Notes: a model not told the origin generated them from the sequence alone. Counted from the first letter of the stretch, positions 1-7,464 are shown. The stretch is DNA of 64,000 nt from Exiguobacterium sp. J17977 (GCF_018616375.1 NZ_JAEQBB010000004.1:186001-250000), one strand, 5' to 3'. Numbers and translations: made by a program.

Positions 1-237
1 ATCGACCGAGGCACGATCAATGACCGCCAACGTCTCCGGGTACTTTTTGTGTTCCGCATAATACAAATTGATTTCGGACTCGACGATGCGCACACTGCCT
101 TCGCAACTGACGCTGTCCGCCCGTGACTTCCCATCTGACATCGATGGGACGAGGAGCAAGAGCAACACCGAGATAATCAGCAAGACGGCGGCCATTTCGA
201 CGAGCGTGAATCCTTGTTCTGATTTGAAGCGTGTCAT
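1..237 (-). CDS. comGC: ComGC-like major competence pseudopilin (partial)
   Basis: Only the first 79 codons are in the window; the 3' end lies beyond base 1. The protein starts MTRFKSEQGFTLVEM and continues into a roughly 20-residue hydrophobic helix. This is the type IV prepilin signal: a short basic leader, a G/F processing site and Glu at mature position 5. In this family the leader is cut and methylated by the prepilin peptidase ComC, and the product polymerises into the transformation pilus that crosses the wall during DNA uptake. A strong ribosome binding site (AAGGAGG) precedes the ATG. It starts 17 bases after comGB, in the usual comGA-comGB-comGC order. The identification rests on the prepilin motif and position; the C-terminal half is not visible. 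Confidence 0.85.
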   Translation of the reverse strand, partial: MTRFKSEQGFTLVEMAAVLLIISVLLLLLVPSMSDGKSRADSVSCEGSVRIVESEINLYYAEHKKYPETLAVIDRASVD

Positions 238-254
238 AATCAGATTCCTCCTTG

Positions 255-1232
255 TCATAGTTGAGACATGATTAGTTTGACCGGCAAATAAATCGTATAA
301 AAGATCATCGTGACCATCACCGTCAAAAAACCGTATAACATCGGTTCGGCCTTGGCGATCAACTTCTTCCAATACAGCTCCATCTCTTCGAACACGAGAT
401 CCCGATGAATCGTCATGATCGAACCGAGCTCCCCGCTGACTGTCCCGACGCCGAACAGGCTGACGACCTCATGCTCGAGCAAACGCTCTTGACGTGCCGC
501 CGCCTCGAGTTCGCATCCGTCCGACATGCGCTCATGCATCCGTCTCGCGATGCTCGCCACTTCTCCGTCGCCGCGTCCGAGCCGCTCGATGATTTGGCGG
601 ACCGAGCCCTGCCCTTCACTCAACAGGGCCAACTCGCTGACGAACAAATATGTCACGTACAGCCGCCTGCCTCGCTCGACGACACGGAGCGGCACGATCC
701 GTCCATGTCGACCGTTCCAGTAAAGGACCGCCCCGGTCACGAGCAGCCCGATGAACAGACCTGGGAAGAACCAACGCGACAGCAGAAGCGCGTTCAGCCC
801 ATCGAGCGTCTCGACGTCAACCATCGTCAACAGCTTTGGAAAGATATACAGGGCGTAAATCGCACCAAGCCCGAGCAGCATCGTCAAAATCATGAGCGGG
901 TACCGTGCCAATTGGCTGAGTTCTTGCCGTAGATTGCGACGCATCGTCGATAAGACGAGCACTTGCTCAAGTCCTTCCAAAAAATGATGGCCTCGTTCGG
1001 CCGTGACGAGCATCTCTCGCATCCTCGGGTCGCTGACGAGTCCCTCGAACACGTTGGCGAGTGGCTGTCCCCCTTCAAGTTGATGTTGCATCTCCCGGAT
1101 GACTTGTTTCATTTTTCCACGTTCATGCAACTCGAGCGTCTCGAGCGTCTTCTTCAACCCGACCCCACGTGACTGGAGTCTGAGAAAGCGGCGTATGATG
1201 GCCAACTCCTTGCTCAATTGGTCTCGGACCAT
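255..1232 (-). CDS. comGB: ComGB, polytopic membrane protein of the competence pilus assembly system
   Basis: A 325-residue protein of the GspF/PilC family, the inner-membrane platform that couples the ComGA ATPase to pseudopilin assembly. Visible features are a soluble N-terminal domain, a hydrophobic segment around YPLMILTMLLGLGAIYALYI, a second near the middle (WFFPGLFIGLLVTGAVLYW), and a C-terminal segment (YGFLTVMVTMIFYTIYL), the usual three-segment GspF pattern. The ATG at 1232 is chosen over longer in-frame starts because GAGGTGAG sits just upstream. The start overlaps the end of comGA by 19 bases, which suggests translational coupling. Confidence 0.9.
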   Translation of the reverse strand: MVRDQLSKELAIIRRFLRLQSRGVGLKKTLETLELHERGKMKQVIREMQHQLEGGQPLANVFEGLVSDPRMREMLVTAERGHHFLEGLEQVLVLSTMRRNLRQELSQLARYPLMILTMLLGLGAIYALYIFPKLLTMVDVETLDGLNALLLSRWFFPGLFIGLLVTGAVLYWNGRHGRIVPLRVVERGRRLYVTYLFVSELALLSEGQGSVRQIIERLGRGDGEVASIARRMHERMSDGCELEAAARQERLLEHEVVSLFGVGTVSGELGSIMTIHRDLVFEEMELYWKKLIAKAEPMLYGFLTVMVTMIFYTIYLPVKLIMSQL

Positions 1233-2020
1233 GTACAGCTCACCTCGTCTTCCCGATGCAGGATGCACCAATGCCGCGCGACTTCCATCTTCCCGGCGAG
1301 CTGTTCGAGCCGACGTTCGCCATCGGCGACACTCGCCGTATGAAACGTCGCGATCGTCATATGACCGCTGAGTGCCGCATCATGCGCCACCCGCAACTCT
1401 TCACTCGTCCGAATCTCTCCGATGACGATCACATCCGGGTCGGCCCGGAGCGTCTCTTTCAACAACGTCCGATGGTCGAGTCCCGCCCTCGGGTTGACCT
1501 CGAGTTGAATCACGCCCGGCACTTGTTTCTCCGGAGGATTCTCGATTGTGACGATGCGTCGACCGGCCAAACTTTGTAAGAATGCATACAGGACGGTCGT
1601 CTTGCCCGCTCCGGTTGCGCCTCCGATGAAGAGCAGACCTTGCCGCAACGTGGACCATTCTTTGAACCGGTGGACGTCTCGATTATCTAACAGCTCCGCT
1701 AAGTGGAACGAGGCGTTCGGAAGCCGCCATGACATGAGCGTCTGATCGAACGATGGCAGAAACGTGACCCGGATCGCCTCGTCTGTCCCGGCGTACATCC
1801 CTGACTGTGGTACGCGGTGATCCGTCTCCGTCAACGCGCACCAATACTTCATATGTAAGGTCAACCGTTCGTAGTCCGTACGTGTTATCGACTCCAAACG
1901 TTGCAAGTGAGCCCCATGACGCACTTGAATCATCACCTCGTCCCCTAACGGCATGAAATGGACATCACTTGCCTGCAACGTACGTGCCGCATCGATCACT
2001 CGCTCAATCATTCGTATCAT
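1214..2020 (-). CDS. comGA: ComGA, traffic ATPase of the competence pilus, unusually short
   Basis: A GspE/PilB-type secretion ATPase that powers pseudopilus assembly for DNA uptake. The Walker A motif is GATGAGKTT; the Walker B/Asp box reads DPDVIVIGEIR; the His box is HMTIATFHT. The N-terminal ASDVHFMP matches the ASDIH motif of the family. The ATG at 2020 is preferred because GAGGTGGCGGAG precedes it; the longer in-frame extension has no such site. At 268 residues it is clearly shorter than the roughly 350 residues usual for ComGA. It ends about 45 residues after the His box, so the distal AAQRLV-type segment and C-terminal tail are missing. comGB begins inside its end, so no displaced remainder can be hidden between them. 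Confidence 0.88.
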   Translation of the reverse strand: MIRMIERVIDAARTLQASDVHFMPLGDEVMIQVRHGAHLQRLESITRTDYERLTLHMKYWCALTETDHRVPQSGMYAGTDEAIRVTFLPSFDQTLMSWRLPNASFHLAELLDNRDVHRFKEWSTLRQGLLFIGGATGAGKTTVLYAFLQSLAGRRIVTIENPPEKQVPGVIQLEVNPRAGLDHRTLLKETLRADPDVIVIGEIRTSEELRVAHDAALSGHMTIATFHTASVADGERRLEQLAGKMEVARHWCILHREDEVSCTWSETN

Positions 2021-2043
2021 CTCCGCCACCTCAACATGAGCAT

Positions 2044-2074
2044 AAAAAAAAGCCCACTCGTTGGAAAGTGGACT
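2044..2074 (-). terminator. Intrinsic terminator of the Spx/MgsR-family gene
   Basis: On the minus strand an 8-bp stem (AGTCCACT / AGTGGGCT, one G-U pair) is followed by a run of eight T. It lies just after the mgsR-like stop codon and ends only about 24 bases before the comGA start codon, leaving little room for a separate comG promoter. Confidence 0.8.
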
Positions 2075-2078
2075 TGTG

Positions 2079-2465
2079 TCAGGAAACGTTTGCAGTTGTC
2101 GATTCGAACCGGCGGGCATACGCCTCGATTGTCGCCTTGTCATAGCCGACAATGACTTCGTTGCCGTCCGTCAGAATCGGACGTTTCAATAATTTTGGAT
2201 TTTCGCTCATCAATTTGAGCAACTCGCTCAACTTCAAATCTTCGACGTCAATATCTAACTGCTTGAACGCCTGGCTTCTCGTCGCGAGAAGCGAGTCGAC
2301 TCCGTTTTCGCTCAGTGCCAATAACGTCTTCAATTCGTCCACGGTCGGGGCGTTACGGAAGATATGGCGCTCGCTCACCTCAAGGTGTTGCTCCTGTAAA
2401 AATGCTTTCGTCTTACGGCATGAAGTACAGCTCGGGTACGTGTAGAACATCAATTCATTTGCCAT
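2079..2465 (-). CDS. mgsR: Spx/MgsR family thioredoxin-fold transcriptional regulator
   Basis: A 128-residue ArsC/Spx-family protein. The N-terminus MFYTYPSCTSCRKTKAFL carries the CxxC redox switch (CTSC) that in Spx and MgsR senses thiol oxidation. The later RPILTDG segment is the conserved RPI motif of the fold. Members bind the RNA polymerase alpha C-terminal domain and redirect transcription under disulfide or general stress. The position next to comGA and yqgY matches B. subtilis mgsR (yqgZ) rather than spx, which is why I use that symbol; the sequence alone does not separate the two firmly. The ribosome binding site is GAGGAGG. An array of TTGTACAA-like boxes lies upstream. Confidence 0.8.
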   Translation of the reverse strand: MANELMFYTYPSCTSCRKTKAFLQEQHLEVSERHIFRNAPTVDELKTLLALSENGVDSLLATRSQAFKQLDIDVEDLKLSELLKLMSENPKLLKRPILTDGNEVIVGYDKATIEAYARRFESTTANVS

Positions 2466-2487
2466 TTCAATACCTCCTCATAATGTG

Positions 2488-2592
2488 TGGAACGATTCGT
2501 TCGGTGTGTGTAAGTTGATTATACAACCTTATACCCGTTTTGTACATAGTTTGTACAAGTTTTTTTATTTTTTGTACAACCTTGTCCAACGT
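2488..2592 (-). promoter_or_regulatory. Promoter and phased TTGTACAA-like box array upstream of mgsR
   Basis: On the minus strand a -10 TATAAT (2518-2523) lies 17 bases from a poor -35 TGTACA (2541-2546). Octamers resembling the palindrome TTGTACAA occur at 2519 (TTATACAA), 2529 (TTATACCC), 2540 (TTGTACAT), 2551 (TTGTACAA), 2572 (TTGTACAA) and 2582 (TTGTCCAA). Spacings are 10, 11, 11, 21 and 10, in step with the DNA helix. In the untranslated leader there is also a perfect inverted repeat GAACGA-T-TCGTTC (2490-2502). The layout suggests cooperative binding by a regulator I cannot name; the rest of the mgsR-yqgY spacer shows nothing else I can assign. Confidence 0.5.
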
Positions 2593-2713
2593 CGTTATTT
2601 CACATATTTTTCACGATTATTTTGCTCAATTCACACGTTTTCATAGCATTTTTCTGAATGTGTTGGTAAAATAGTGAATGAGAATGGAATAATGCACGTA
2701 TGGGGGGATTAAC

Positions 2714-2977
2714 ATGGCGAGAATGTTCCGTGTCCTAGGCTTTTGGACTGGGTTGATCGCGGCGCTTGCTTTCGTGGGCGCACTCGGTGGAGATCAAAGC
2801 AGTAGCGAACATAGTGGTGACTTCGTCGTAATGGGTCTTGTCTTTTTAGCTCAAACTATTTTCTTCGTCGCACTAGGCTACTTGAAACTCACTGAAAAAA
2901 CGTATGTATACGTGTTCGGCGCTTATTTGACTGTCTTCTTCGTCGTCTTCACGTATTGGAGTAACTTCCAAATGTAA
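2714..2977 (+). CDS. yqgY: DUF2626 small membrane protein (YqgY-like)
   Basis: An 87-residue protein with three hydrophobic segments: one near the start (FWTGLIAALAFVGALGG), one in the middle (VVMGLVFLAQTIFFVALGYL) and one at the end (YVYVFGAYLTVFFVVFTYW). Size, topology and position between mgsR and the yqgX hydrolase match the DUF2626 protein YqgY. The function of the family is not established. The ATG is preceded by GGGGGG at good spacing. It is transcribed away from mgsR and towards yqgX, and ends at a hairpin shared with yqgX. Confidence 0.75.
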   Translation: MARMFRVLGFWTGLIAALAFVGALGGDQSSSEHSGDFVVMGLVFLAQTIFFVALGYLKLTEKTYVYVFGAYLTVFFVVFTYWSNFQM

Positions 2978-2984
2978 AAAAAAA

Positions 2985-3015
2985 AGATTGTCTCCTCGTG
3001 AGACAATCTTTTTTT
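2985..3015. terminator. Bidirectional terminator between yqgY and yqgX
   Basis: A perfect 10-bp stem (AGATTGTCTC / GAGACAATCT) with a 5-base loop is flanked by an A-run on the left and seven T on the right, so it can end transcription from either side. Confidence 0.88.
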
Positions 3016-3017
3016 GG

Positions 3018-3638
3018 TTATCTGTCGAAAAACGGATTCGACCGAATCTCGGCCTCGAGCGTCGTCTTCGGTCCATGCCCTGAATAGAGCACCGTCTCAC
3101 CTGGCAATAGCTGGCGCATGCGATCGATCGACCCGAGCAACGTCGCTTGGTCGCCCCCGTATAAATCGGTCCGTCCGACCGACTGTTTGAAAATCAAATC
3201 CCCGCAGAAGGCGATGCGTTCCGTCGGGATGTGGAGCGTGACGCTACCCGGTGAATGGCCCGGTGTATGATGCAACTCGATGGTGAACGCACCGATCTCG
3301 AGCGTCTTGCCTTGATAGACACGTTCGGCCGGTCGCATCGCCGAACTTGGCAGATGGAACTTCGCCGCCCCGTTCTTCTCGTCATCCATCAACCACGTCC
3401 GTTCCGCTTCATGGACATAGACCGGGACGTTGTAACGGTCGCGCAAGGCATCAATTCCCCCGATATGGTCAAAGTGGGCATGCGTCAATAGAATGGCGTT
3501 CAAGCCGCCGAACCGTTCCACCGCCTCAAAGAATTTCGGGTCGTCCGTCCCCGGGTCGACAATGAGGACCGTGCCTTCTTTTTCGAGCACGTATCCGTTC
3601 TCCTGGGCCAGGCCCGATGTGATTCTTACTATGTTCAT
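3018..3638 (-). CDS. yqgX: Metallo-beta-lactamase fold hydrolase (YqgX, glyoxalase II-like)
   Basis: A 206-residue MBL-fold hydrolase. The metal-binding signature THAHFDHIGG is intact, with the later HTPGHSPGS, the CGDLIFKQSVGR segment and the C-terminal SGHGP, giving the full di-metal ligand set. Relatives act as glyoxalase II or thiol-persulfide/thioester hydrolases in the cytoplasm; the exact substrate cannot be read from the sequence. The ATG at 3638 is chosen because GGGGGAGGTG precedes it; an earlier in-frame ATG has no such site. It converges with yqgY on a shared terminator. Confidence 0.87.
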   Translation of the reverse strand: MNIVRITSGLAQENGYVLEKEGTVLIVDPGTDDPKFFEAVERFGGLNAILLTHAHFDHIGGIDALRDRYNVPVYVHEAERTWLMDDEKNGAAKFHLPSSAMRPAERVYQGKTLEIGAFTIELHHTPGHSPGSVTLHIPTERIAFCGDLIFKQSVGRTDLYGGDQATLLGSIDRMRQLLPGETVLYSGHGPKTTLEAEIRSNPFFDR

Positions 3639-3795
3639 CTCGAACACCTCCCCCATCATTCTAATCGATATTGTGGCAAAATTGTAGCGGAGGCTTTCTT
3701 TTCTCGACAGCGTCTACATTATCGGATAAAATAATAATGATATTTCAGTGAAATTTTTATGAATTTCATGACGTATAATAAAGGGGGAACTCGTC

Positions 3796-3975
3796 ATGCA
3801 TTTGTATGAACCATTTGGATGGATCTCGCTCATCGTTGCACTCGTTGCAATCTGGGGAATGGCCCGTTCGTTTAAGAAGCGCCAATTCTTTCCACTTGCT
3901 TTCGCCGCGGTTACTGTACTCGTATTCGGATTTTTCGGCGTCGCGACATTGATTTATGGTGGAATTCCAGGCTAA
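3796..3975 (+). CDS. yqgW: DUF2759 small membrane protein (YqgW-like)
   Basis: A 59-residue protein beginning MHLYEPFGWISLIVALVAIW. It has two hydrophobic helices separated by a short basic stretch (RSFKKRQ) and ends IYGGIPG. Size, two-helix topology and location next to yqgX match the DUF2759 protein YqgW. Its role is unknown. AAGGGGG lies 8 bases before the ATG, and a strong terminator follows within 10 bases of the stop, so this is a convincing stand-alone small gene. Confidence 0.78.
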   Translation: MHLYEPFGWISLIVALVAIWGMARSFKKRQFFPLAFAAVTVLVFGFFGVATLIYGGIPG

Positions 3976-3983
3976 TGAGCACG

Positions 3984-4008
3984 AAGACGACTCTGGTCGT
4001 CTTTTTTT
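3984..4008 (+). terminator. Terminator of the DUF2759 gene
   Basis: An 8-bp perfect stem (AAGACGAC / GTCGTCTT) with a TCTG loop is followed by T residues, directly after the small gene. Confidence 0.85.
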
Positions 4009-4010
4009 GT

Positions 4011-4058
4011 ATAACAAACAGCGCCGTCCCAGCTAAACGGGACGGCGCTGTTTGTTAT
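4011..4058 (-). terminator. Long perfect hairpin at the 3' end of the ltaS-type gene
   Basis: A perfect 20-bp inverted repeat (4011-4030 with 4039-4058, centred on AGCTAAAC) starts inside the stop codon of the minus-strand LTA synthase gene. There is no long T-run after it, so it may be both a terminator and a 3' stabiliser. Confidence 0.75.
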
Positions 4059-5971
4059 TGTTCGGTCTGTTCTTTGAAGCGGAGCAAATCGGAGTAAATC
4101 AAATCATCGTTCATTTGGAGAATCTTCTCTGCTTCTGCACTATCCGGTCCACAGAGCGAGACGTCCTCGACAGCTTCGCCGCTCGAGGCGTCATAACATG
4201 TCGATTGCGTCCAGACGTACTCGTCGGTGATGACGGTGCCATCCCGGAAGATGGCGCGGCTCGTCCGGTCTTCCGATAACAAGTCGCTTCCGAAACCGAC
4301 CGTGTCCGACGTGTCGATTCCGAGCAAGTGCAAGATCGTCGGCTTCATGTCGACGTGACTGCCGATCGTCTCATGCACTTCACCTTTGGCTTGGCCCGGC
4401 AAGTGAACCGCGAACGGGACGGACTGGAGCTTGGCCACGTCGTATGGCGTCAACTCGTCCTTGCCGAGCAAGTCGGCCATGGCGTCATTATGGTTCGTCG
4501 AGATGCCGTAATGGTCACCGTAGACGACGAAAATCGTGTCGTCCCACATGCCGTTCGCCTTCAACTCGTCGATGAACAAGCCGAGCGCATAGTCTTGATA
4601 CGCGAGCGCTTGCGGGAAGTTGTTGAGCGTCGTCGAACTCGTCTCGAATTTCGGCACGAGCTCATAGTCCTCGCTCGGCATCGTGTACGGGAAGTGGTTC
4701 GTGAGCGTGATGAACTTCGCATAGAACGGTTCCGGTAGCTCCTCGAGCAGCGGAATCGACTGTTCGAAGAAGCTGTCATCGAGCAGTCCCCATTCGGTCA
4801 TGTCCTCTGGGTTGCCGAGGTCATAGCTTTTCTCATCAAAGAACTCGTCGACACCGATATTCTTATACATCAAGTCCCGGTTCCAGAACGATTTGTTGTT
4901 CGCATGGAACACGGCCGAGTAATAGTTATCGTCCTTAATCAATTCAGGGAGAGCCTGATACTCGTTATCGGCGTTCGTGAAGTAGACGGCACCGCGTGGA
5001 AGTCCGTATAGCGAGTTGTCGAGTGCGAACTCGGCATCTGACGTCTTCCCTTGGCCGACCGTATGGTAATAGTTCGGCCAGTAGTGGGACTCTTCAATCA
5101 GTTTATTCAAGTTCGGCGTGATGTACTCGCCGTTTGATGCTTTCATGTTGTGCGTGAAGTTTTGGGCCGACTCGAATGAGACGACGATGACGTTCTTGCC
5201 TTTATACTTCCCGAAGTAGTCCGGGTTCGGTGCTGCGTAGTGTTGACGGGTATACTTCTCGATTTTGGCGAGTTCTGACCCGTCCGCCATCGCCTTCTGG
5301 GCCGATGTCTTCGTTTGAAGCATGGCATCATAGACATGGAAGTTGAACGTCCCGATATTCTTGACCAACAGCTCCCGGTCGAACGAGCGCGTCAACAGCT
5401 CTGGACGTTCCGTTTCCGCGAGCGACAAGTTGAACAAGAACACGACGACGGCCGTCGCGAACGTCACGAGCGCTCTCCGATGAGAGGCAGCCGTCGCTGT
5501 CGCGTTGATGCGCCATAGGATGAACGGCAAGACGAGCACGTCCCCGAGGATAATCAAATCTTTCCATTCCAATAGCGACGTGAACGATGTCGACAACGTC
5601 TCCATGTTCGACGGCTGCAAGATGACCGGCATCGTCAAGTAATCGGTAAATTCGCGGTAATAGACCGCATCCGCGAACAAGATGAACGATGCTGCGGCAT
5701 ACAGCATGTACAAGACCCATTTCTGCTTATTTCCTTTAAAGAAGAAACTGAACGCGAATAGGAATAGGGTGGAGCTGATCGGGCTGATCAGCAAAATGAA
5801 TGCTTGAGCGGTGTTTTCAATCGGGATATTGAAGAAAAATTGGTAAACTACGTACGTCTTCGTCCAAAGTAATAACGAGAAAATCCAAAATAACCGATAT
5901 TCATGAAACGAAGCGCGGACCGTATCATTCAGTCGCATAGTAAGCTTCGAGAAGCTCTGAGATGACTTCAT
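4055..5971 (-). CDS. LTA synthase family glycerolphosphate transferase (YqgS-type)
   Basis: A 638-residue membrane protein with five hydrophobic N-terminal segments followed by an extracellular sulfatase-fold domain. The catalytic centre is visible: FES (metal ligand, about 267), GQGKTSDAEF with the nucleophilic Thr near 310, and VVYGDHYG (Asp-His metal ligands). A plausible signal-peptidase site (TSAQKAMA) lies between membrane and catalytic parts, where LtaS is cut. The family transfers glycerolphosphate from phosphatidylglycerol to build or prime lipoteichoic acid. By position it matches B. subtilis yqgS, one of several paralogues, so main synthase versus stress paralogue is open. The ATG at 5971 follows GAGGAGGAGG. 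Confidence 0.9.
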   Translation of the reverse strand: MKSSQSFSKLTMRLNDTVRASFHEYRLFWIFSLLLWTKTYVVYQFFFNIPIENTAQAFILLISPISSTLFLFAFSFFFKGNKQKWVLYMLYAAASFILFADAVYYREFTDYLTMPVILQPSNMETLSTSFTSLLEWKDLIILGDVLVLPFILWRINATATAASHRRALVTFATAVVVFLFNLSLAETERPELLTRSFDRELLVKNIGTFNFHVYDAMLQTKTSAQKAMADGSELAKIEKYTRQHYAAPNPDYFGKYKGKNVIVVSFESAQNFTHNMKASNGEYITPNLNKLIEESHYWPNYYHTVGQGKTSDAEFALDNSLYGLPRGAVYFTNADNEYQALPELIKDDNYYSAVFHANNKSFWNRDLMYKNIGVDEFFDEKSYDLGNPEDMTEWGLLDDSFFEQSIPLLEELPEPFYAKFITLTNHFPYTMPSEDYELVPKFETSSTTLNNFPQALAYQDYALGLFIDELKANGMWDDTIFVVYGDHYGISTNHNDAMADLLGKDELTPYDVAKLQSVPFAVHLPGQAKGEVHETIGSHVDMKPTILHLLGIDTSDTVGFGSDLLSEDRTSRAIFRDGTVITDEYVWTQSTCYDASSGEAVEDVSLCGPDSAEAEKILQMNDDLIYSDLLRFKEQTEQ

Positions 5972-6170
5972 CTGACGGCCTCCTCCTCTGTTCAACGGGC
6001 GACGACATCAACTGATTCGCGTCCCCCTATTTTTTTATAAGTCCAATTGGCTTGTTATCCATTTCACGTACGATAACAGTCCTATATCAAGTCCAAATCT
6101 TACCCCTTTTTTAACAAAAAATCAACTCCGTCATTACAAATTTTACATTATCCCATACCCGTTCCAAATG

Positions 6171-6201
6171 AAAAACACGCCTGCATCAAATCGCAGGCGT
6201 G
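6171..6201 (-). terminator. Terminator of glcK
   Basis: A 9-bp perfect stem (CACGCCTGC / GCAGGCGTG) with an 8-base loop is followed on the minus strand by five T, just after the glucokinase stop codon. Confidence 0.87.
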
Positions 6202-6213
6202 CATGGACAAACG

Positions 6214-7176
6214 TTATACACGAGTCGGGATAAAGTGTTTACGGGCAAGCCACGCACAACCGATGACTCCCGCGTCGTTCTCGAGTTCAGCGATTTTAAA
6301 CGCCGTCGACGTATAGACGCGCTCGAGGGCGAACCGTTTGAACTGTTCGTCGAGCGGCTCGAGGAGCGCTTCGCGCGCTTTCGAGACGCCACCGCCGATG
6401 ACGATCATCTTCGGGTTCAACGTGTTGGCGATATTCGAAATCGTCAATCCGAGGTATTCGGTCATCTCGTTCACGACCTCTGTCGCGACGACATCGTTCG
6501 CTTTATACGCCTCGAACACGTCACGTGCCGTCACTTCTTTCAGCTCGTTCAATGACGTCGTCCGGTCTTTACGCTTTTGGAGCGCCAGACGGGCGACACC
6601 GGTCGCCGAGGCGATCGTCTCGATACAGCCTTTGCGGCCGCAGCCACACATGACCGCTTTCGTTTCATCGCGTTCGACCGTGATATGGCCGATTTCCCCA
6701 GCCATGCCGGCAGCCCCGTGCACGATATTGCCGTTCGTGATGACACCGCCGCCGACTCCTGTGCCGAGCGTGATGGCGAGCAGTTCAGACGCGCCTTCGC
6801 CCGCCCCTTTCCACATCTCACCGAGTGCGGCAGCGTTGGCGTCATTCTCTAAGACGGCCGGCAAGCCGACCGCTTTCTCGAATTCGCTGACGAGCGCAAA
6901 GTTTTTCCAACCGATGTTCGGCGAATACTCGACCAAACCTTCAGAAAAGTTGATGAAGCCTGGCGCCCCGATGCCCGCACCGGCGAAATCTTGCTTCGCT
7001 TTGCCCGACGTTTCTAGATAGGCTTCGAATGAAGCGGCGATATCGGTCGGAATATGTACCCCGTTCTCACGAATATCCGTTGTAATCTCCCACTTGTCAG
7101 AAATAATCCCGTTCATATCGAGGACGGCCATCTTCACCGTCGTTCCACCAATGTCGATTCCTAATAACCACTTCAT
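6214..7176 (-). CDS. glcK: ROK-family glucokinase
   Basis: A 320-residue ROK kinase that phosphorylates glucose to glucose-6-phosphate in the cytoplasm. The N-terminal ATP-binding motif LGIDIGGTTVKMAV, the sugar-binding ENDANAAALGE, the EIGHI segment and the zinc-binding CGCGRKGCIE motif of ROK glucokinases are all present. The ATG at 7176 is preferred to a GTG nine bases earlier because the GAGGAG site is better spaced. In B. subtilis glcK is the last gene of a yqgP-yqgQ-glcK operon; here a terminator separates it from yqgQ, so it probably has its own promoter. A small palindrome (7216-7229) lies upstream. Confidence 0.93.
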   Translation of the reverse strand: MKWLLGIDIGGTTVKMAVLDMNGIISDKWEITTDIRENGVHIPTDIAASFEAYLETSGKAKQDFAGAGIGAPGFINFSEGLVEYSPNIGWKNFALVSEFEKAVGLPAVLENDANAAALGEMWKGAGEGASELLAITLGTGVGGGVITNGNIVHGAAGMAGEIGHITVERDETKAVMCGCGRKGCIETIASATGVARLALQKRKDRTTSLNELKEVTARDVFEAYKANDVVATEVVNEMTEYLGLTISNIANTLNPKMIVIGGGVSKAREALLEPLDEQFKRFALERVYTSTAFKIAELENDAGVIGCAWLARKHFIPTRV

Positions 7177-7215
7177 GTGTTCCACTCCTCGTCTCGATTA
7201 AATCGCTTTCATCCC

Positions 7216-7229
7216 ATAGTTTACACTAT
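7216..7229. promoter_or_regulatory. Small inverted repeat upstream of glcK
   Basis: ATAGT-TTAC-ACTAT lies about 40 bases before the glcK start, in the only space available for its promoter. It may be an operator; no regulator is recognised. Confidence 0.3.
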
Positions 7230-7233
7230 TAAA

Positions 7234-7266
7234 CCCCTAGTGCAAACCTTTGCACTAGGGGTTTTT
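7234..7266. terminator. Terminator between yqgQ and glcK
   Basis: The inverted repeat CCCCTAGTGCAAA / TTTGCACTAGGGG is flanked by A-rich and T-rich ends. The T-run is longer on the plus strand, but the position, right after the yqgQ stop, fits termination of the gluP-M42-yqgQ transcript. Confidence 0.8.
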
Positions 7267-7269
7267 CTG

Positions 7270-7464
7270 TCAATCTCTTGAATTTTTCAATTCATGGGTC
7301 AAAATAATTTTGGCCGTGTCGTATTCCCGTTGTTCAATCATTCCGCCCGCATGCAATTCATCGAGTTCCATCATCATGAGCCCGATCTCGGCATCGCGTT
7401 CACCGATATAAATGATCGTGCCGAACGATTTTAAAAACTGTTGGACGTCATAAAAGTTTTTCAT
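7270..7464 (-). CDS. yqgQ: DUF910 protein YqgQ
   Basis: A 64-residue acidic helical protein (MKNFYDVQQFLKSFGTII) matching the DUF910/YqgQ family, a small three-helix protein thought to bind nucleic acid; its function is not established. Its ATG overlaps the stop codon of the upstream M42 peptidase gene by 4 bases (ATGA), so it is translationally coupled. In B. subtilis it sits directly between gluP and glcK. Confidence 0.85.
   Translation of the reverse strand: MKNFYDVQQFLKSFGTIIYIGERDAEIGLMMMELDELHAGGMIEQREYDTAKIILTHELKNSRD

Noticed and set aside
405-932. 175-codon open frame on the plus strand inside comGB
   Set aside because: Antisense to a clear GspF-family gene and lacking any start signal.
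2488-2504. SOS (LexA) box upstream of the Spx/MgsR gene
   Set aside because: The GAAC and GTTC halves are five bases apart instead of four, so it does not fit the Bacillus LexA consensus; kept only as an unassigned inverted repeat.
6338-7021. 227-codon open frame antisense to glcK
   Set aside because: Low-complexity Ser/Ala/Pro translation with no family similarity; a shadow of the glucokinase frame.
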